Assembly: GCA_902801325.1 (NCBI GenBank)
Contig: CADCHQ010000015.1
Location: 62,001-126,000 of the forward strand
Direction: 5' to 3'
DNA from: an uncultured Bacteroidales bacterium
Lineage (GTDB): Bacteria > Bacteroidota > Bacteroidia > Bacteroidales > Bacteroidaceae
DNA: 64,000 bases
This document shows positions 44,497 to 54,278 of this stretch, one piece after another. Numbering within the stretch: position 1 is the stretch's first letter; every line of letters starts with the position of its first letter. Position numbers and translations under genes: made by a program. The notes beneath the pieces are model-generated. The model was not told where the DNA came from. It did not search any database and saw only the letters and a program-made list of their open reading frames with translations.

Positions 44497-47400
44497 ATGA
44501 AAGCAAGATTACTTTCTCTGTTTACCATGGTCATGATGGCCTTTGGTGTGCAGGCACAGTGGACTGCTCCCGTTGCTCCCGAATCCCCGATTCAGGGCGT
44601 GGACTACGAGGCAGATGGAACCACCCTCTACTACATTTACAATGTAGGTTGCGGTCAGTTCGTTACTGGTGCCAACAACTGGAGTACTCAGATTTCACTC
44701 GGCACAAACTGCGAGCCCTACATGGAGATCGTCGTTGAGCCGATGTCGGAAGATGAGGTGGACATTTATCCAAATGCCGTAAAACTGAGGCTGAACCCCA
44801 ACAAGGAACAGTCTTTCAATGGTGCTAGCGGCCAACGTAACTTCACAGGAACCTATTTGTTCCGTGACAACGAAACCAGTGGCTTCATTGACCACGGTAG
44901 TCAGACCGTTTGGTACTGGAACCTCGAGAAGACTCCCAGTGGCAACTATCATTGGCACTCTGCTTATGATATGGGCTTTGATGCCCAGTATGAGTATGCT
45001 GCAGGTACTGCTGCAGGTGCTGCCGTTGTCTTCAATGCTGCTGAGGATGCTGCCAACATCGAATGGGCATTTGTACCCGTTGAGACACTGGACAAGGATG
45101 CCATCGCTCCCTATGCTGCAGCAATGGCTCTCTACACGGCTAAGCTCGACCTTTACAACACACTTATGGAGGCTAAGGATGCTGGTGTTAACACCGATGC
45201 AGCCGGTGCCGTTTACAACAATGCAGATGCTACAATTGAAGAGTTGAATGTAGCTACCGCTAAGCTGAAGGCCGACATCAAGGAAGCCGAATTCGGCGAC
45301 AAGTGGGCAGATGCCTCTGAGGACAATCCCTTGGACGTTACTGACGACGTGATGATTAACCCCAGCTTCGACTTCGACGACGGAAGAGAAGGCTGGAATG
45401 TCACTGGAACTATCACCGCTATATCCGCTTGGAACAGCCAAGGTCCTAACGATTTAGGTACAATGGGGCAGATTGGTGACGACTCATGGGGTAAGAACTG
45501 TGAGACCTTCCACGCAACATTCGACATCAGTCAGTACATCGACTTCCTGCCTGCTGGCGTTTACAAGTTCACCTGCCAGGGCTTCTATCGTCCCGACGAC
45601 GAGGATGTTCCTGCTGAACTCTATGCCATCTTCCCCGATGGTTCTGAACAGGTTTCTTATATCTCTAACATCGATGACTATGCTACCACTGATCGTTTGT
45701 ATGCTTCTATGAATTCCGACGGCTCTACAGCATGGTTCAGCGATGCCAATCGTAACGGAAAATATGTTCCCAATGGAATGAATGGTGCCATCTACCACTT
45801 CCGCCACCATACTGGTGACAATGAAGAACTGGACTACACCAGCGTACTGAACATCGTTGTTACCGAGCCCATCGCCGGAATCACCATTGGCATTCGCACA
45901 AAGAGCAAGGGCACATGGGTTATCTTCGACAACTTTACCCTCACCTACTACGGCAAGGTTGATCCTTTCAAACTGGAGTTGCAAGACCTCGTCAAGAAGA
46001 ACGATCAGCTTTACTCTAACATCATCGATGATCTGAAAGCCAACGAGCAAGTGAAGTCCGACTATGAGAGCACAATGGACGCTGCTCGCGATGCCGAGGG
46101 CGACTATGAGAACATGTTCAACACCCTGAAAGCCGCTACAGAAGCCCTCGTCGCATCAGTTGCCGACTACAAAGAGCTGGCTGAGGTTATGGCCGAGACT
46201 CGTGAATTGGCCGACAAACTGGAGGCTGAGCATCAGGATTGGGAAGAGCTCGTAAGCAGTGTCAGCGAACTGGCCGACGACATTGAGGCTAAGTACGCAG
46301 ACGCATTGGCCGACCACGCTTATCTTGAAGAAGTACGCGATAAGGCCAGAAACTCTATCATTGATGCTATTGCCGATGGTTCCGTTCAGATTAAGGAAGG
46401 TGATGACCTGACCATCCTGCTGAGGAATGCTGACTTCCAGAAGTATGACACAGACGTTCACACCGTTCCTGGATGGGAAGGCAAGGTAAAGGAACTCTCC
46501 AAGCAGTGGGGCGACATCGAGAACTATGGTGACTACGGAGCTGGACACATCGAGCAGACCATTAAGAACATGCCTATGGGTGCTTATGACATCACCGTAC
46601 AGGGCTTCGTTCGTGGTAACAGAAATAAGGTAACCTTGTTTGCTGGTGACTCCAAGACGAACTTCAAGTATGTAACTGAAGAGTATGCCACCGAACCCAG
46701 CTTCGGTACACCCGAAGACTGCACAGGCCATCCCTATGATAATGTAGGTGAGTTGGAAGATGGTACTGTTGTTTACTATCCCAACTCTATGCAGGGCGCC
46801 GCTGCTGCCTTTGCAAAGATTAATCCTGTCACAGGCGAGCCTTTCTACACCAACCATTGCCGCATCGTACTCACCAAGGCTGGTGACCTCACCATTGGTG
46901 TTGATGTTAAGGAAGCCGTTGACGAAGAGATCTGGGCTATCTGGGACAACTTCCGTATTGCTTATGCTGGTAGTTCTATCGAACTGTTTGCCGACGAAAT
47001 CCGCAACCGTCAGGAAGCTGTACGTAATGCTTTGAATGACGATGAGGCTTTCGTAACACAGCAGGCTGCTGTTCTCGCTGACGCTGCTATTGAAGCCGGT
47101 AACGAGGCTCTGGCTGGAACAAGCGTTGAAGACGTCTTTGCTGCAATGAACCAGCTCGAGGAAGCTGAAGCTTACATCAAGGCTGCTGCAGCTCTTGCAC
47201 AAGAACTTGCCGAGACTGCCGAATTCTACGGAAGCATGCTTGACCTCGTTGAATCCAGCGACAACGCTTATCGCGAACTCGTTATCAATGCCTGGACTCC
47301 ACAGCCCGACGAATACGAAAGCAACGAAGCTATTCAGGCCGCTATCGATGGCATTAAGGATGGTTGGACCGCTTATGTAATGTATGATGTTAAGAACACA

Positions 47401-48144
47401 GCAAGCGTTGACAATCCTGAGGAAGTAACCCTCGTCATCTACAACCCCGACTACACAGATCCCATTGACATGGGAGACTCTGATGCAGGTTGGGACATCA
47501 CAACCGATGGTGGTAGCCATGCAGCAAGTCAGGGCGAGCTTGAGTGCTTCAACAACAACAGTTTCGTCGTACAGCAGCAGCTACGTGGTCTCGAACCCGG
47601 ATTCTACACTCTTGGCGTCAACGCATTCTATCGCGCAGGTCTTCCCGGAGACCAGACCGATTCTCTCATCTATGTTCAGAACGCCATCCTCTTCGCCGAG
47701 ACACAAGCAGGCCTCTTCACAGAGCCTCTGGCAAATGCCGTAACCGGCGGACAGGCTGTTCCTGAAGAAATCGGTGGTGAAAGCCACATCGTAATTGAGA
47801 GCCAAGGCATCGACGTTTACATCCCCAATGACATGACCGCTGCCAAGCAGTATCTCGATCTGGGTTACTATCCCAATGAGAAGACCTTCGAAGTTGGCGA
47901 AGACGGACTTGCCACCATTGGTATCCGCAAGGACGTTCACCTCGACGGTGACTGGACCATCTTCACAACTTGGACACTCTACTATCTGGGTAAGGTTGCT
48001 CCCGATGCCATTGAAGATATTCAGAACGCTGAAGAAGCCAAAGCTAAGAACTCTGCAATGTATGACCTGAGCGGTCGCCAAATCACTGGCAAGCTGCAGA
48101 AGGGCATCTACATCAAGGGTAACCGCAAGGTACTTGTTAAGTAA
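44497..48144 (+). CDS. Giant secreted multi-domain protein, probably carbohydrate-binding
   Basis: A 1215-residue exported protein. Signal peptide about 1-20. A ricin/trefoil-like N-terminus (about 30-210) is followed by three galactose-binding-like beta-sandwich domains (about 290-490, 640-825 and 970-1165; each ends with a segment such as WVIFDNFTLTYYG). Helical, Glu/Ala-rich spacers separate them (about 210-280, 495-630 and 830-940). The end YDLSGRQITGKLQKGIYIKG resembles a type-IX sorting tail. No catalytic domain is recognisable, so a surface-exposed polysaccharide-binding or scaffold role is inferred from its place in the xylan locus. It directly follows the regulator gene. Confidence 0.75.
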   Translation: MKARLLSLFTMVMMAFGVQAQWTAPVAPESPIQGVDYEADGTTLYYIYNVGCGQFVTGANNWSTQISLGTNCEPYMEIVVEPMSEDEVDIYPNAVKLRLNPNKEQSFNGASGQRNFTGTYLFRDNETSGFIDHGSQTVWYWNLEKTPSGNYHWHSAYDMGFDAQYEYAAGTAAGAAVVFNAAEDAANIEWAFVPVETLDKDAIAPYAAAMALYTAKLDLYNTLMEAKDAGVNTDAAGAVYNNADATIEELNVATAKLKADIKEAEFGDKWADASEDNPLDVTDDVMINPSFDFDDGREGWNVTGTITAISAWNSQGPNDLGTMGQIGDDSWGKNCETFHATFDISQYIDFLPAGVYKFTCQGFYRPDDEDVPAELYAIFPDGSEQVSYISNIDDYATTDRLYASMNSDGSTAWFSDANRNGKYVPNGMNGAIYHFRHHTGDNEELDYTSVLNIVVTEPIAGITIGIRTKSKGTWVIFDNFTLTYYGKVDPFKLELQDLVKKNDQLYSNIIDDLKANEQVKSDYESTMDAARDAEGDYENMFNTLKAATEALVASVADYKELAEVMAETRELADKLEAEHQDWEELVSSVSELADDIEAKYADALADHAYLEEVRDKARNSIIDAIADGSVQIKEGDDLTILLRNADFQKYDTDVHTVPGWEGKVKELSKQWGDIENYGDYGAGHIEQTIKNMPMGAYDITVQGFVRGNRNKVTLFAGDSKTNFKYVTEEYATEPSFGTPEDCTGHPYDNVGELEDGTVVYYPNSMQGAAAAFAKINPVTGEPFYTNHCRIVLTKAGDLTIGVDVKEAVDEEIWAIWDNFRIAYAGSSIELFADEIRNRQEAVRNALNDDEAFVTQQAAVLADAAIEAGNEALAGTSVEDVFAAMNQLEEAEAYIKAAAALAQELAETAEFYGSMLDLVESSDNAYRELVINAWTPQPDEYESNEAIQAAIDGIKDGWTAYVMYDVKNTASVDNPEEVTLVIYNPDYTDPIDMGDSDAGWDITTDGGSHAASQGELECFNNNSFVVQQQLRGLEPGFYTLGVNAFYRAGLPGDQTDSLIYVQNAILFAETQAGLFTEPLANAVTGGQAVPEEIGGESHIVIESQGIDVYIPNDMTAAKQYLDLGYYPNEKTFEVGEDGLATIGIRKDVHLDGDWTIFTTWTLYYLGKVAPDAIEDIQNAEEAKAKNSAMYDLSGRQITGKLQKGIYIKGNRKVLVK

Positions 48145-48182
48145 ATCTTTTTTGTAACAAATAGCTTTATTGGTTAGTAGGT

Positions 48183-48239
48183 TCTTGCCGTCTGGCATGC
48201 CACAAGTGATTGTCGCATGTTGGTCGGCAAGACTTTTTT
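48183..48239 (+). terminator. Terminator-like structure after the giant secreted protein gene
   Basis: TCTTGCCG (48183-48190) pairs with CGGCAAGA (48225-48232), followed by a T run. The loop itself contains TGGCATGCCA and a further GCATG, allowing a branched structure. Confidence 0.65.
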
Positions 48240-48279
48240 ATGCAACTCGCATCATGAAAGGAAATTATCGCTTTATTCT

Positions 48280-48311
48280 TTTGGAAGAGTCACTGAAATA
48301 GGTTAATTTTG
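48280..48311 (+). promoter_or_regulatory. Promoter of the membrane protein/TolB-like lipoprotein pair
   Basis: TTTG (48280-48283), 20 bp, TAATTTTG (48304-48311), matching the Bacteroidetes consensus. The leader is about 36 nt. Confidence 0.75.
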
Positions 48312-48353
48312 CATCACATGGAACGATGATTTTCATCGGCTTAATAATCGGAT

Positions 48354-50219
48354 ATGAAACAGAAAAAACAGAAGGAGGAACCATCCCGTATACAAGGAAT
48401 CGCCCAATCACGCCTATACAATATTATTATATGGACTGTGGGCTTGGCGATTATCGCTCTCGCTATGCTCTATTATGAGAAAGACTTCTTGTGGAAAGTG
48501 CAGGAGATGAACCTTTTTCAGCATACAAGTTTGTTCTTCAAACAGCAAATGGTGGTACCAGGCGGGATGCTCACCTATTTAGGAACCTTTCTCACCCAGT
48601 TTCTCTATTATCCCTGGCTTGGCATTCTGCTTCTAAGCGGATGCTGGCTCTTATTGATGTGGTTGACCAAACGAGCTTTCCACATTCCTGGAAAATGGGC
48701 GTTGGCGATGTTTGTTCCTGTCATTTTGCTGTTACTGACCATCGTGGATATGGGCTATTGGGTTTATATCCTCAAGTTGCGCGGGCACTTCTTTGTCGCC
48801 ACATTAGGCACCCTCTTTGTGACCGCTTCAGTATGGGTTTTCCGAAGTCTGCCCGCAAAATATCATCTCAGAGCCCTATTCCTGTTGCTCACAGCTGTCA
48901 TTGGCTATCCACTTGCTGGTATCTACGGGCTGGCAGCCACCCTACTGATGGGGATTGTAAGTTGGCATATAGAATCAAAAGGGTGGAGTGCAGTCTATTC
49001 GTTGCTCGCTGTGATTGCTGTGGTTGCCGTTCCGCTTCTCTGCTACAGGCAAGTGTATTATGAGATTAATCAGGCCAACATCTATTGGGCAAAGTTGCCT
49101 CTCTATTATCTACAGCAGGACTATCAACAATATTACATACCCTTCTATCTCCTCGCACTCTTCTATGTCATCCTTGCCCTCACCTATCGGAATGAGAGGA
49201 ACGAAGAGGTGACCAAGCCTCTCCGATGGTTCCTAGCCCAAGCTGTGCTATTGGTTGCTCTTGTCTTTGGTACTTTCAAGGGATGGTACAAAGACGAGAA
49301 CTTCCACCGCGAACTGGCGATGCAGCATTGTATCGAGCAAAGCGACTGGGGAGGCGTCATAGCCGAAGCGGCTAAGCAACAGGACGAGCCCACACGCGCC
49401 ATCGTGATGATGAAGAACCTTGCCTTGGGTCGACTTGGACGACAGGGTAACGAGATGTATTACTTCAAGAATGGGGCAAAACCAAGCGATGGACCGTTTA
49501 CGTTACGTCTGATGCAAGTCATTGGTCCGATGATTTACTACCAATATGGGATGACCAATTTCAGCGCGCGCTACAGCAACGAGATGGGTGTGGAATATGA
49601 GTGGCGTGCTGAATACCTGAAGAATCTTGCCCGTTGTGCACTTCTCAACGGCGAGTGGAAAGTTGCCCGCAAATACATCAACCAACTGAAACGAACCACC
49701 TTCCATAGGAATTGGGCTAAACGGATGGAGGCATTGATTGGCAAGCCCGACCAGATAGCGGCGAATCCCGAATTTGCCCCCATCACCCACCTAATGCAAT
49801 ATGACAATGGTCTGTACAACGATCAGGGCAACGTGGAACGCTGCCTCATGAGACATCTTGCTGCCTGTCGAGAGGTGGACGACCCCTACTTTCAGGAACA
49901 GGCCTTACTTGCATCCCTATACATGAAGGATGAGAACGCCTTCTGGTTCCATTTCACACGATACATGAAGCAACATCCCGACCAGACCATCCCCATACAC
50001 TATCAGGAAGCCGCCTACCTTTATGGCGTTCTGGACAAGAATCCAAACATCGATAGTTGGCCCATAAGCCCGGTAGTAAAAGAGCGTTATGTGCAGTTCG
50101 ACCAAATGGCCGCCCAGTCTGATGGGCTGACACTCGACGGTGCACGCAAAGCGCTAAAGCCCCTGTTTGGAAACACTTACTATTACGACCATTTCCTCAT
50201 GTCTGACCTCTCCGAATAA
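48354..50219 (+). CDS. Multi-pass membrane protein with TPR-like C-terminus (DUF6057-like)
   Basis: A 621-residue protein. About ten hydrophobic segments occupy residues 23-330 (for example WLGILLLSGCWLLLMWL and ALAMFVPVILLLLTIVDMGY). The remaining 290 residues are soluble and helical, with tetratricopeptide-like character (CALLNGEWKVARKYINQL). The overall form resembles the Bacteroidetes family DUF6057 of unknown function. It is followed after 7 bp by a TolB-like lipoprotein gene, so the two products probably work together in the cell envelope. No activity can be assigned from sequence. Confidence 0.72.
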   Translation: MKQKKQKEEPSRIQGIAQSRLYNIIIWTVGLAIIALAMLYYEKDFLWKVQEMNLFQHTSLFFKQQMVVPGGMLTYLGTFLTQFLYYPWLGILLLSGCWLLLMWLTKRAFHIPGKWALAMFVPVILLLLTIVDMGYWVYILKLRGHFFVATLGTLFVTASVWVFRSLPAKYHLRALFLLLTAVIGYPLAGIYGLAATLLMGIVSWHIESKGWSAVYSLLAVIAVVAVPLLCYRQVYYEINQANIYWAKLPLYYLQQDYQQYYIPFYLLALFYVILALTYRNERNEEVTKPLRWFLAQAVLLVALVFGTFKGWYKDENFHRELAMQHCIEQSDWGGVIAEAAKQQDEPTRAIVMMKNLALGRLGRQGNEMYYFKNGAKPSDGPFTLRLMQVIGPMIYYQYGMTNFSARYSNEMGVEYEWRAEYLKNLARCALLNGEWKVARKYINQLKRTTFHRNWAKRMEALIGKPDQIAANPEFAPITHLMQYDNGLYNDQGNVERCLMRHLAACREVDDPYFQEQALLASLYMKDENAFWFHFTRYMKQHPDQTIPIHYQEAAYLYGVLDKNPNIDSWPISPVVKERYVQFDQMAAQSDGLTLDGARKALKPLFGNTYYYDHFLMSDLSE

Positions 50220-50226
50220 TAATAAC

Positions 50227-51735
50227 ATGAAACTAAAGCATATCCCATACTTTTTCGTAGCAGTCCTGATGCTGGTAGCCTGCGGAAGGGTCAAAGTACC
50301 CACTGAATACATCCAGTCAGACCAGTTGCCTTCCATTTATCCCGATTACATCGACGTGACGGTACCCGTGAACATTGCCCCTCTGACTTTCATGCTCGAC
50401 ATTCCCGATGCCGACATGATTGCACGCTATCGCGTGGGCGACGAGGAAGTGGTCTGCAAGGATAAGATGCAACCCACCGCCGACGAATGGCATCAGCTTA
50501 CGGAGAAGGCCAAGGGAGGCGCTATCGAGGTGGACGTCTTTACGCGAACCAACGAGCAATGGACTCGCCACAAACCCTTCCACATCTACGTTTCGCCCGA
50601 TTCCATCGACCCATACATCAGCTATCGCCTCATAGCCCCCTCATTCGTGGCCTACGAAGCACTCACCATCAACCAACGGTGTTTGGAAAACTACGAAGAG
50701 AGCGTCATCTATGACAACATGCTTTGCAGCTTTGAGAAGGACGGGCAGTGCATCAACTGCCACCACTATCAATGGTACAATCCCCAACGCATGCAGTTTC
50801 ATGCCCGCCAGTACAACGGCGGTACCATCATTGCCATCGACGGCAAGGTGAAGAAAATCAACATGAAGAACGACTCCATCCTTTCTGCCGGAGTCTATCC
50901 TGCCTGGCATCCCACCCTCGACCTGATTGTATATGCCACCGACAAGACCTATCAGAGTTTCCATGTAACTGACCCCAACAAGGTGGAAGTCTTCGACGAG
51001 GAGAGCGATATCATCGTCTATGACATCAACAAGAACGAAGTGACGAACCTTGGCAACGACAGCACCGAGTTTGAGGTTTTCCCCTGCTGGTCGCCCGATG
51101 GTAAGACACTTTACTACTGCAGTGCCCACTTCGATCGCAAGTATACCACCATTTCCAAGCAATCGGAAGTCATAAGAAGATATACTGAACTGAAATACAA
51201 CATCTACAAGATGACCTTCGACCCCGCCACACGAGAGTTTGGTCCCCGTGAGCTGGTCTTCGACGCCTCTGCACAAGACAAGAGTGCTACCCTGCCACGT
51301 GTCTCGCCAGATGGTCGTTTCCTCTTGTTCACAATGGGGGAATACGGCTATTTCCATATATGGCACCACGACGCCGACATTTGGTCGCTCGACCTTCAGA
51401 CGGGTGAAGCAAGGGCCATGTCCGAGATCAATTCCTCCGACACGGAGAGTTATCATTCCTGGTCCAGCAACGGCCGTTGGGTTATCGTCAGCAGCAGACG
51501 CTACGACGGCACGTTCACAAGACCCTTCATTGCCCACGTCGATGCCGAAGGCAAGGGTACGAAGCCCTTTGAACTACCAACTGCCGATCCCGACTATCAC
51601 CGCCAGTTTATGAGGAGCTACAACGTACCCGAATTCATGTCTGGTCCCGTGACCATCACTCCCCACCAGTTTGCCGACATCCTCAAGGGCGAAGCCATCC
51701 CTGTCAAATACGCTCGTCCCTCGGGAAAAGAATAA
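50227..51735 (+). CDS. TolB-like beta-propeller lipoprotein with a CXXCH motif
   Basis: A 502-residue lipoprotein (lipobox LVAC, start at 50227 because the lipoprotein signal begins there; an upstream in-frame ATG at 50167 lies inside the previous gene). Residues about 210-480 hold PD40/TolB-type propeller repeats (FPCWSPDGKTLYYC, LPRVSPDGRFLLF, YHSWSSNGRWVIVSS). Residues 175-179 read CINCH, a canonical haem c attachment motif, preceded by other cysteines. It is probably co-transcribed with the membrane protein upstream. Function is unknown; a redox or haem-linked role is possible but not shown. Confidence 0.78.
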   Translation: MKLKHIPYFFVAVLMLVACGRVKVPTEYIQSDQLPSIYPDYIDVTVPVNIAPLTFMLDIPDADMIARYRVGDEEVVCKDKMQPTADEWHQLTEKAKGGAIEVDVFTRTNEQWTRHKPFHIYVSPDSIDPYISYRLIAPSFVAYEALTINQRCLENYEESVIYDNMLCSFEKDGQCINCHHYQWYNPQRMQFHARQYNGGTIIAIDGKVKKINMKNDSILSAGVYPAWHPTLDLIVYATDKTYQSFHVTDPNKVEVFDEESDIIVYDINKNEVTNLGNDSTEFEVFPCWSPDGKTLYYCSAHFDRKYTTISKQSEVIRRYTELKYNIYKMTFDPATREFGPRELVFDASAQDKSATLPRVSPDGRFLLFTMGEYGYFHIWHHDADIWSLDLQTGEARAMSEINSSDTESYHSWSSNGRWVIVSSRRYDGTFTRPFIAHVDAEGKGTKPFELPTADPDYHRQFMRSYNVPEFMSGPVTITPHQFADILKGEAIPVKYARPSGKE

Positions 51736-51769
51736 AACTTTCACAGATATTAGGCTCGATTATGGAAAG

Positions 51770-51966
51770 ACTTAGGTCTTACGTGCAGAAGCCCTAGGGG
51801 TTATTGCAGAAGGCCTAGGCCTTATTGGCGAAAGACTTAGGGCTTATTGGGGAAGGCCTAAGGTACGATTGCGGAAGGCCTAAGGCGCAAACTCGGAGGA
51901 CCTAAGGTGCAAATTCATCGAACCTAAGGTGCAAATTCGGAAGACCTTAGGTGCAATACTAGCCGA
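51770..51966. repeat. 22-bp CCTAAGG repeat array, nine units
   Basis: Cores lie at 51770, 51792, 51814, 51836, 51857, 51879, 51901, 51923 and 51945, spaced 22 bp (once 21). The later units read CCTAAGGTGCAAATTCGG plus aaga, which is the reverse complement of the unit at 30.5 kb. No spacers are present. Confidence 0.9.
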
Positions 51967-51990
51967 ACGCATGCTTGCAATCTAATGGAT

Positions 51991-52031
51991 AAAAAAAGAA
52001 GAATCGGGAGTCCCGAGGGAACTCCCGATTC
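51991..52031 (-). terminator. Terminator of the SusCD operon
   Basis: GAATCGGGAGT (52001-52011) and its complement ACTCCCGATTC (52021-52031) form an 11-bp stem with a 9-nt loop. On the minus strand it is followed by a T run (A tract at 51991-51997). Confidence 0.88.
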
Positions 52032-52084
52032 GTTTGTAATATCAGTTGTCAGGAAACAATTCACTGACAACAGACTGTTAATGT

Positions 52085-54205
52085 TTACTTAACAAGAGTC
52101 TTTCTGCCGTTCTTGATGACAATGCCCTTGTAGTCCTTCGTTACACGCTGACCAGCGAGGTTGTAAGCAACGGAAGAAGTGTTCTTCTCCTTAGAGATGC
52201 TAGTGATGGCATCATCACCACCATAGCAATAAGGATTGGTGCCGGCACCAATCTTAACGTAGAAGTTTCTAGCGCCTTCCTGGTCGATGAGTGACTCTGA
52301 GCCGTCCTCGAGCTTCCATACAACATTCCAGATGGTATATGTGCAAGCCTCCTTGATTTCAGCCATATTGAATGCAATAGACTGCATGCCATTGGCCTCA
52401 GAAGGAACGGTGAAGGTTGCAGAGAAGTGGTTCTGAGCTGTGCTGAAGTTCACGTCACCGATAGCACTCCAGTGCAGGTAGTTACCAGGTGTAGAGTGGC
52501 ACTGTGTGGAGGTCTTAGCATCGATAGAACTAATGTAATCGAACTCGACAACAGTAACTTCACCCTTTTCGAGCGTGCGGTTTGCAACAATCCAGAACTG
52601 GTTGTCCCAAGGCTGACCTGTGCCACCCTCTTCTTCACGAATAGAGCCATTATCGTCTGCGAGGTCGTCTCTCTCAATAGCTTCTACAACGATTTCTGTT
52701 GGGTTAGGATTGATTTCGATAGGAGGAGCATCATCGCCCTCAATCATCTCAAATGCCATAGCCATATAAACGTCGTCGAGGTAAATCTTCCAGATACCAG
52801 CACCGGGGAGATTCAGCTTAGCAAGGCTAGCCTCAGTGTAGTCGAGCCACTCTCCTGGATCGTTGTGGATGGCACCGGAAGGCTTAAGTGTGGAGCTCTT
52901 GAAGGCAGCATCGTTACCGCGAACGGTAGAAATCATGACCTGAGAAACATAAGCGTCCTTCGTACCTACGGTAGCGGTGTAGCAACCGTCAGCGTCGTCA
53001 AACTCGAATGGAATAGCTTCGTCGAAGTTATACTCAAGACCCTCGTTAGGATTAGAACCTGCAACGAAGTAACCCTCCTCGAGCTTCATGATCTTCCAAG
53101 ACAGGTCGTCGAAGTAGAAGTCAGTAGCAGTCTTCTCGTTGGGGTTAAGGTTGAATGCGATTGACCAACCGCCGCCCATAGCATCGGAGAATGTGAATGT
53201 CTTGTCAAACTCCTGCCACTCGGGGGTGAAGGTAACATCACCAACAGCCTCATAATGGAGGTAGTCAGATGGGTTCTGCTTGTGAATCTGGGTGTTAGTG
53301 GTAACAGTCTTAGAAGCCTTGTAACGGAAGTGGACCTTAATCTGTGTGCCTGCCTTCCAAGACTTTGGAGACTGAATCCAGAACTGGTTGTCCCATGCAG
53401 AAGCGTCGCCTTCGGTGGTAGCATCATTGGCATGAACTACAAATACGTGATTGCCATCGGCCTCGGCCTCAATAGTAGCGGGGAAGGGATCCCAACCACC
53501 ATCGTCATTCATGTTAACACCCTTTTCCTTGCTCCATGCACAAATCTTGTAGTTGTTCTCTGTGTCGTTGAAACGAGTGTCGGGATCAGCCCAAGGAGTC
53601 TCGGCATCACCATTGGTCAGCTGCTCAACCCATTCAACAGGGCGCTGCTCCTTCTGGTTGTGAGATACGCTAACCCACTTCCACTCAATCTGAGCGGCGG
53701 TGTTGGGCTGTGCAACGAGGTTACAAGAAGAACCACCGATGCCGCTGTACTCCCATTCAACCTCGGCCCATTCGGTGCCTACAGTAACAGAAGCACCAAC
53801 CTGTTGGCCAGAGCCCCAGCCCCAACCCATGTTGACGTTCATGGTAACGGGCTCAGAGGCCTTAACCATTGCCTTGATGGTGTATTTACCATCAATCTCA
53901 GTGGGAATATTATCAGCAATGAAATACTGATGCCATGTACCCTCGCTCGGGAGGCGATAGTACTCAACGCCAGCCTGTGTCTTAACAATGACGTCGCTGG
54001 TTTGCTCAGCACCTTCAACAGTGGCGTAGGTGTAGTTACCGCCAAGGTCGGTCATTACACCGTCAACCCACTCGGGTACATAACCCATTACGTAGAATGG
54101 GAAACCCTGATAAGTAGAGTAGTCAATCTTGTAATCTTCTACCCACTCAGCCTTTGCTCCTAAGCATACTGCAAAGAAAGCAATCAGTGTAAATAATTTC
54201 TTCAT
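52085..54205 (-). CDS. Secreted carbohydrate-binding-module protein of the SusCD operon
   Basis: A 706-residue exported protein. Signal peptide about 1-19. At least three CBM4/9-like or galactose-binding-like beta-sandwiches are visible (about 25-190, 200-380 and 515-645); the second and third share the stretch WDNQFWI, repeated with SxxYLHxxAxGDV. The end (YNLAGQRVTKDYKGIVIKNG) resembles a type-IX sorting tail. No catalytic motif is seen. It is the last gene of the SusCD operon and probably a surface xylan-binding protein, a role inferred from position and domain type. Confidence 0.8.
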   Translation of the reverse strand: MKKLFTLIAFFAVCLGAKAEWVEDYKIDYSTYQGFPFYVMGYVPEWVDGVMTDLGGNYTYATVEGAEQTSDVIVKTQAGVEYYRLPSEGTWHQYFIADNIPTEIDGKYTIKAMVKASEPVTMNVNMGWGWGSGQQVGASVTVGTEWAEVEWEYSGIGGSSCNLVAQPNTAAQIEWKWVSVSHNQKEQRPVEWVEQLTNGDAETPWADPDTRFNDTENNYKICAWSKEKGVNMNDDGGWDPFPATIEAEADGNHVFVVHANDATTEGDASAWDNQFWIQSPKSWKAGTQIKVHFRYKASKTVTTNTQIHKQNPSDYLHYEAVGDVTFTPEWQEFDKTFTFSDAMGGGWSIAFNLNPNEKTATDFYFDDLSWKIMKLEEGYFVAGSNPNEGLEYNFDEAIPFEFDDADGCYTATVGTKDAYVSQVMISTVRGNDAAFKSSTLKPSGAIHNDPGEWLDYTEASLAKLNLPGAGIWKIYLDDVYMAMAFEMIEGDDAPPIEINPNPTEIVVEAIERDDLADDNGSIREEEGGTGQPWDNQFWIVANRTLEKGEVTVVEFDYISSIDAKTSTQCHSTPGNYLHWSAIGDVNFSTAQNHFSATFTVPSEANGMQSIAFNMAEIKEACTYTIWNVVWKLEDGSESLIDQEGARNFYVKIGAGTNPYCYGGDDAITSISKEKNTSSVAYNLAGQRVTKDYKGIVIKNGRKTLVK

Positions 54206-54278
54206 AGTAGAAATAATTTAGGTAAGTTAATAAAAAAAATTAGTTAATAAAAAGTGATATTCGTCGATTTAAAGAGTT

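Larger units (their letters stand above)
51736..52084. other. 350-bp non-coding region between convergent operons
   Basis: No gene is seen. It holds the second large 22-bp repeat array (51770-51966), a strong minus-strand terminator (51991-52031), and an additional hairpin (GTTGTCAG at 52045-52052 with CTGACAAC at 52064-52071) right after the stop codon of the minus-strand operon. Confidence 0.8.

Noticed and set aside
46156..47520. 454-codon minus-strand ORF inside the giant secreted protein gene
   Set aside because: Antisense shadow of a frame with clear repeated beta-sandwich domains.
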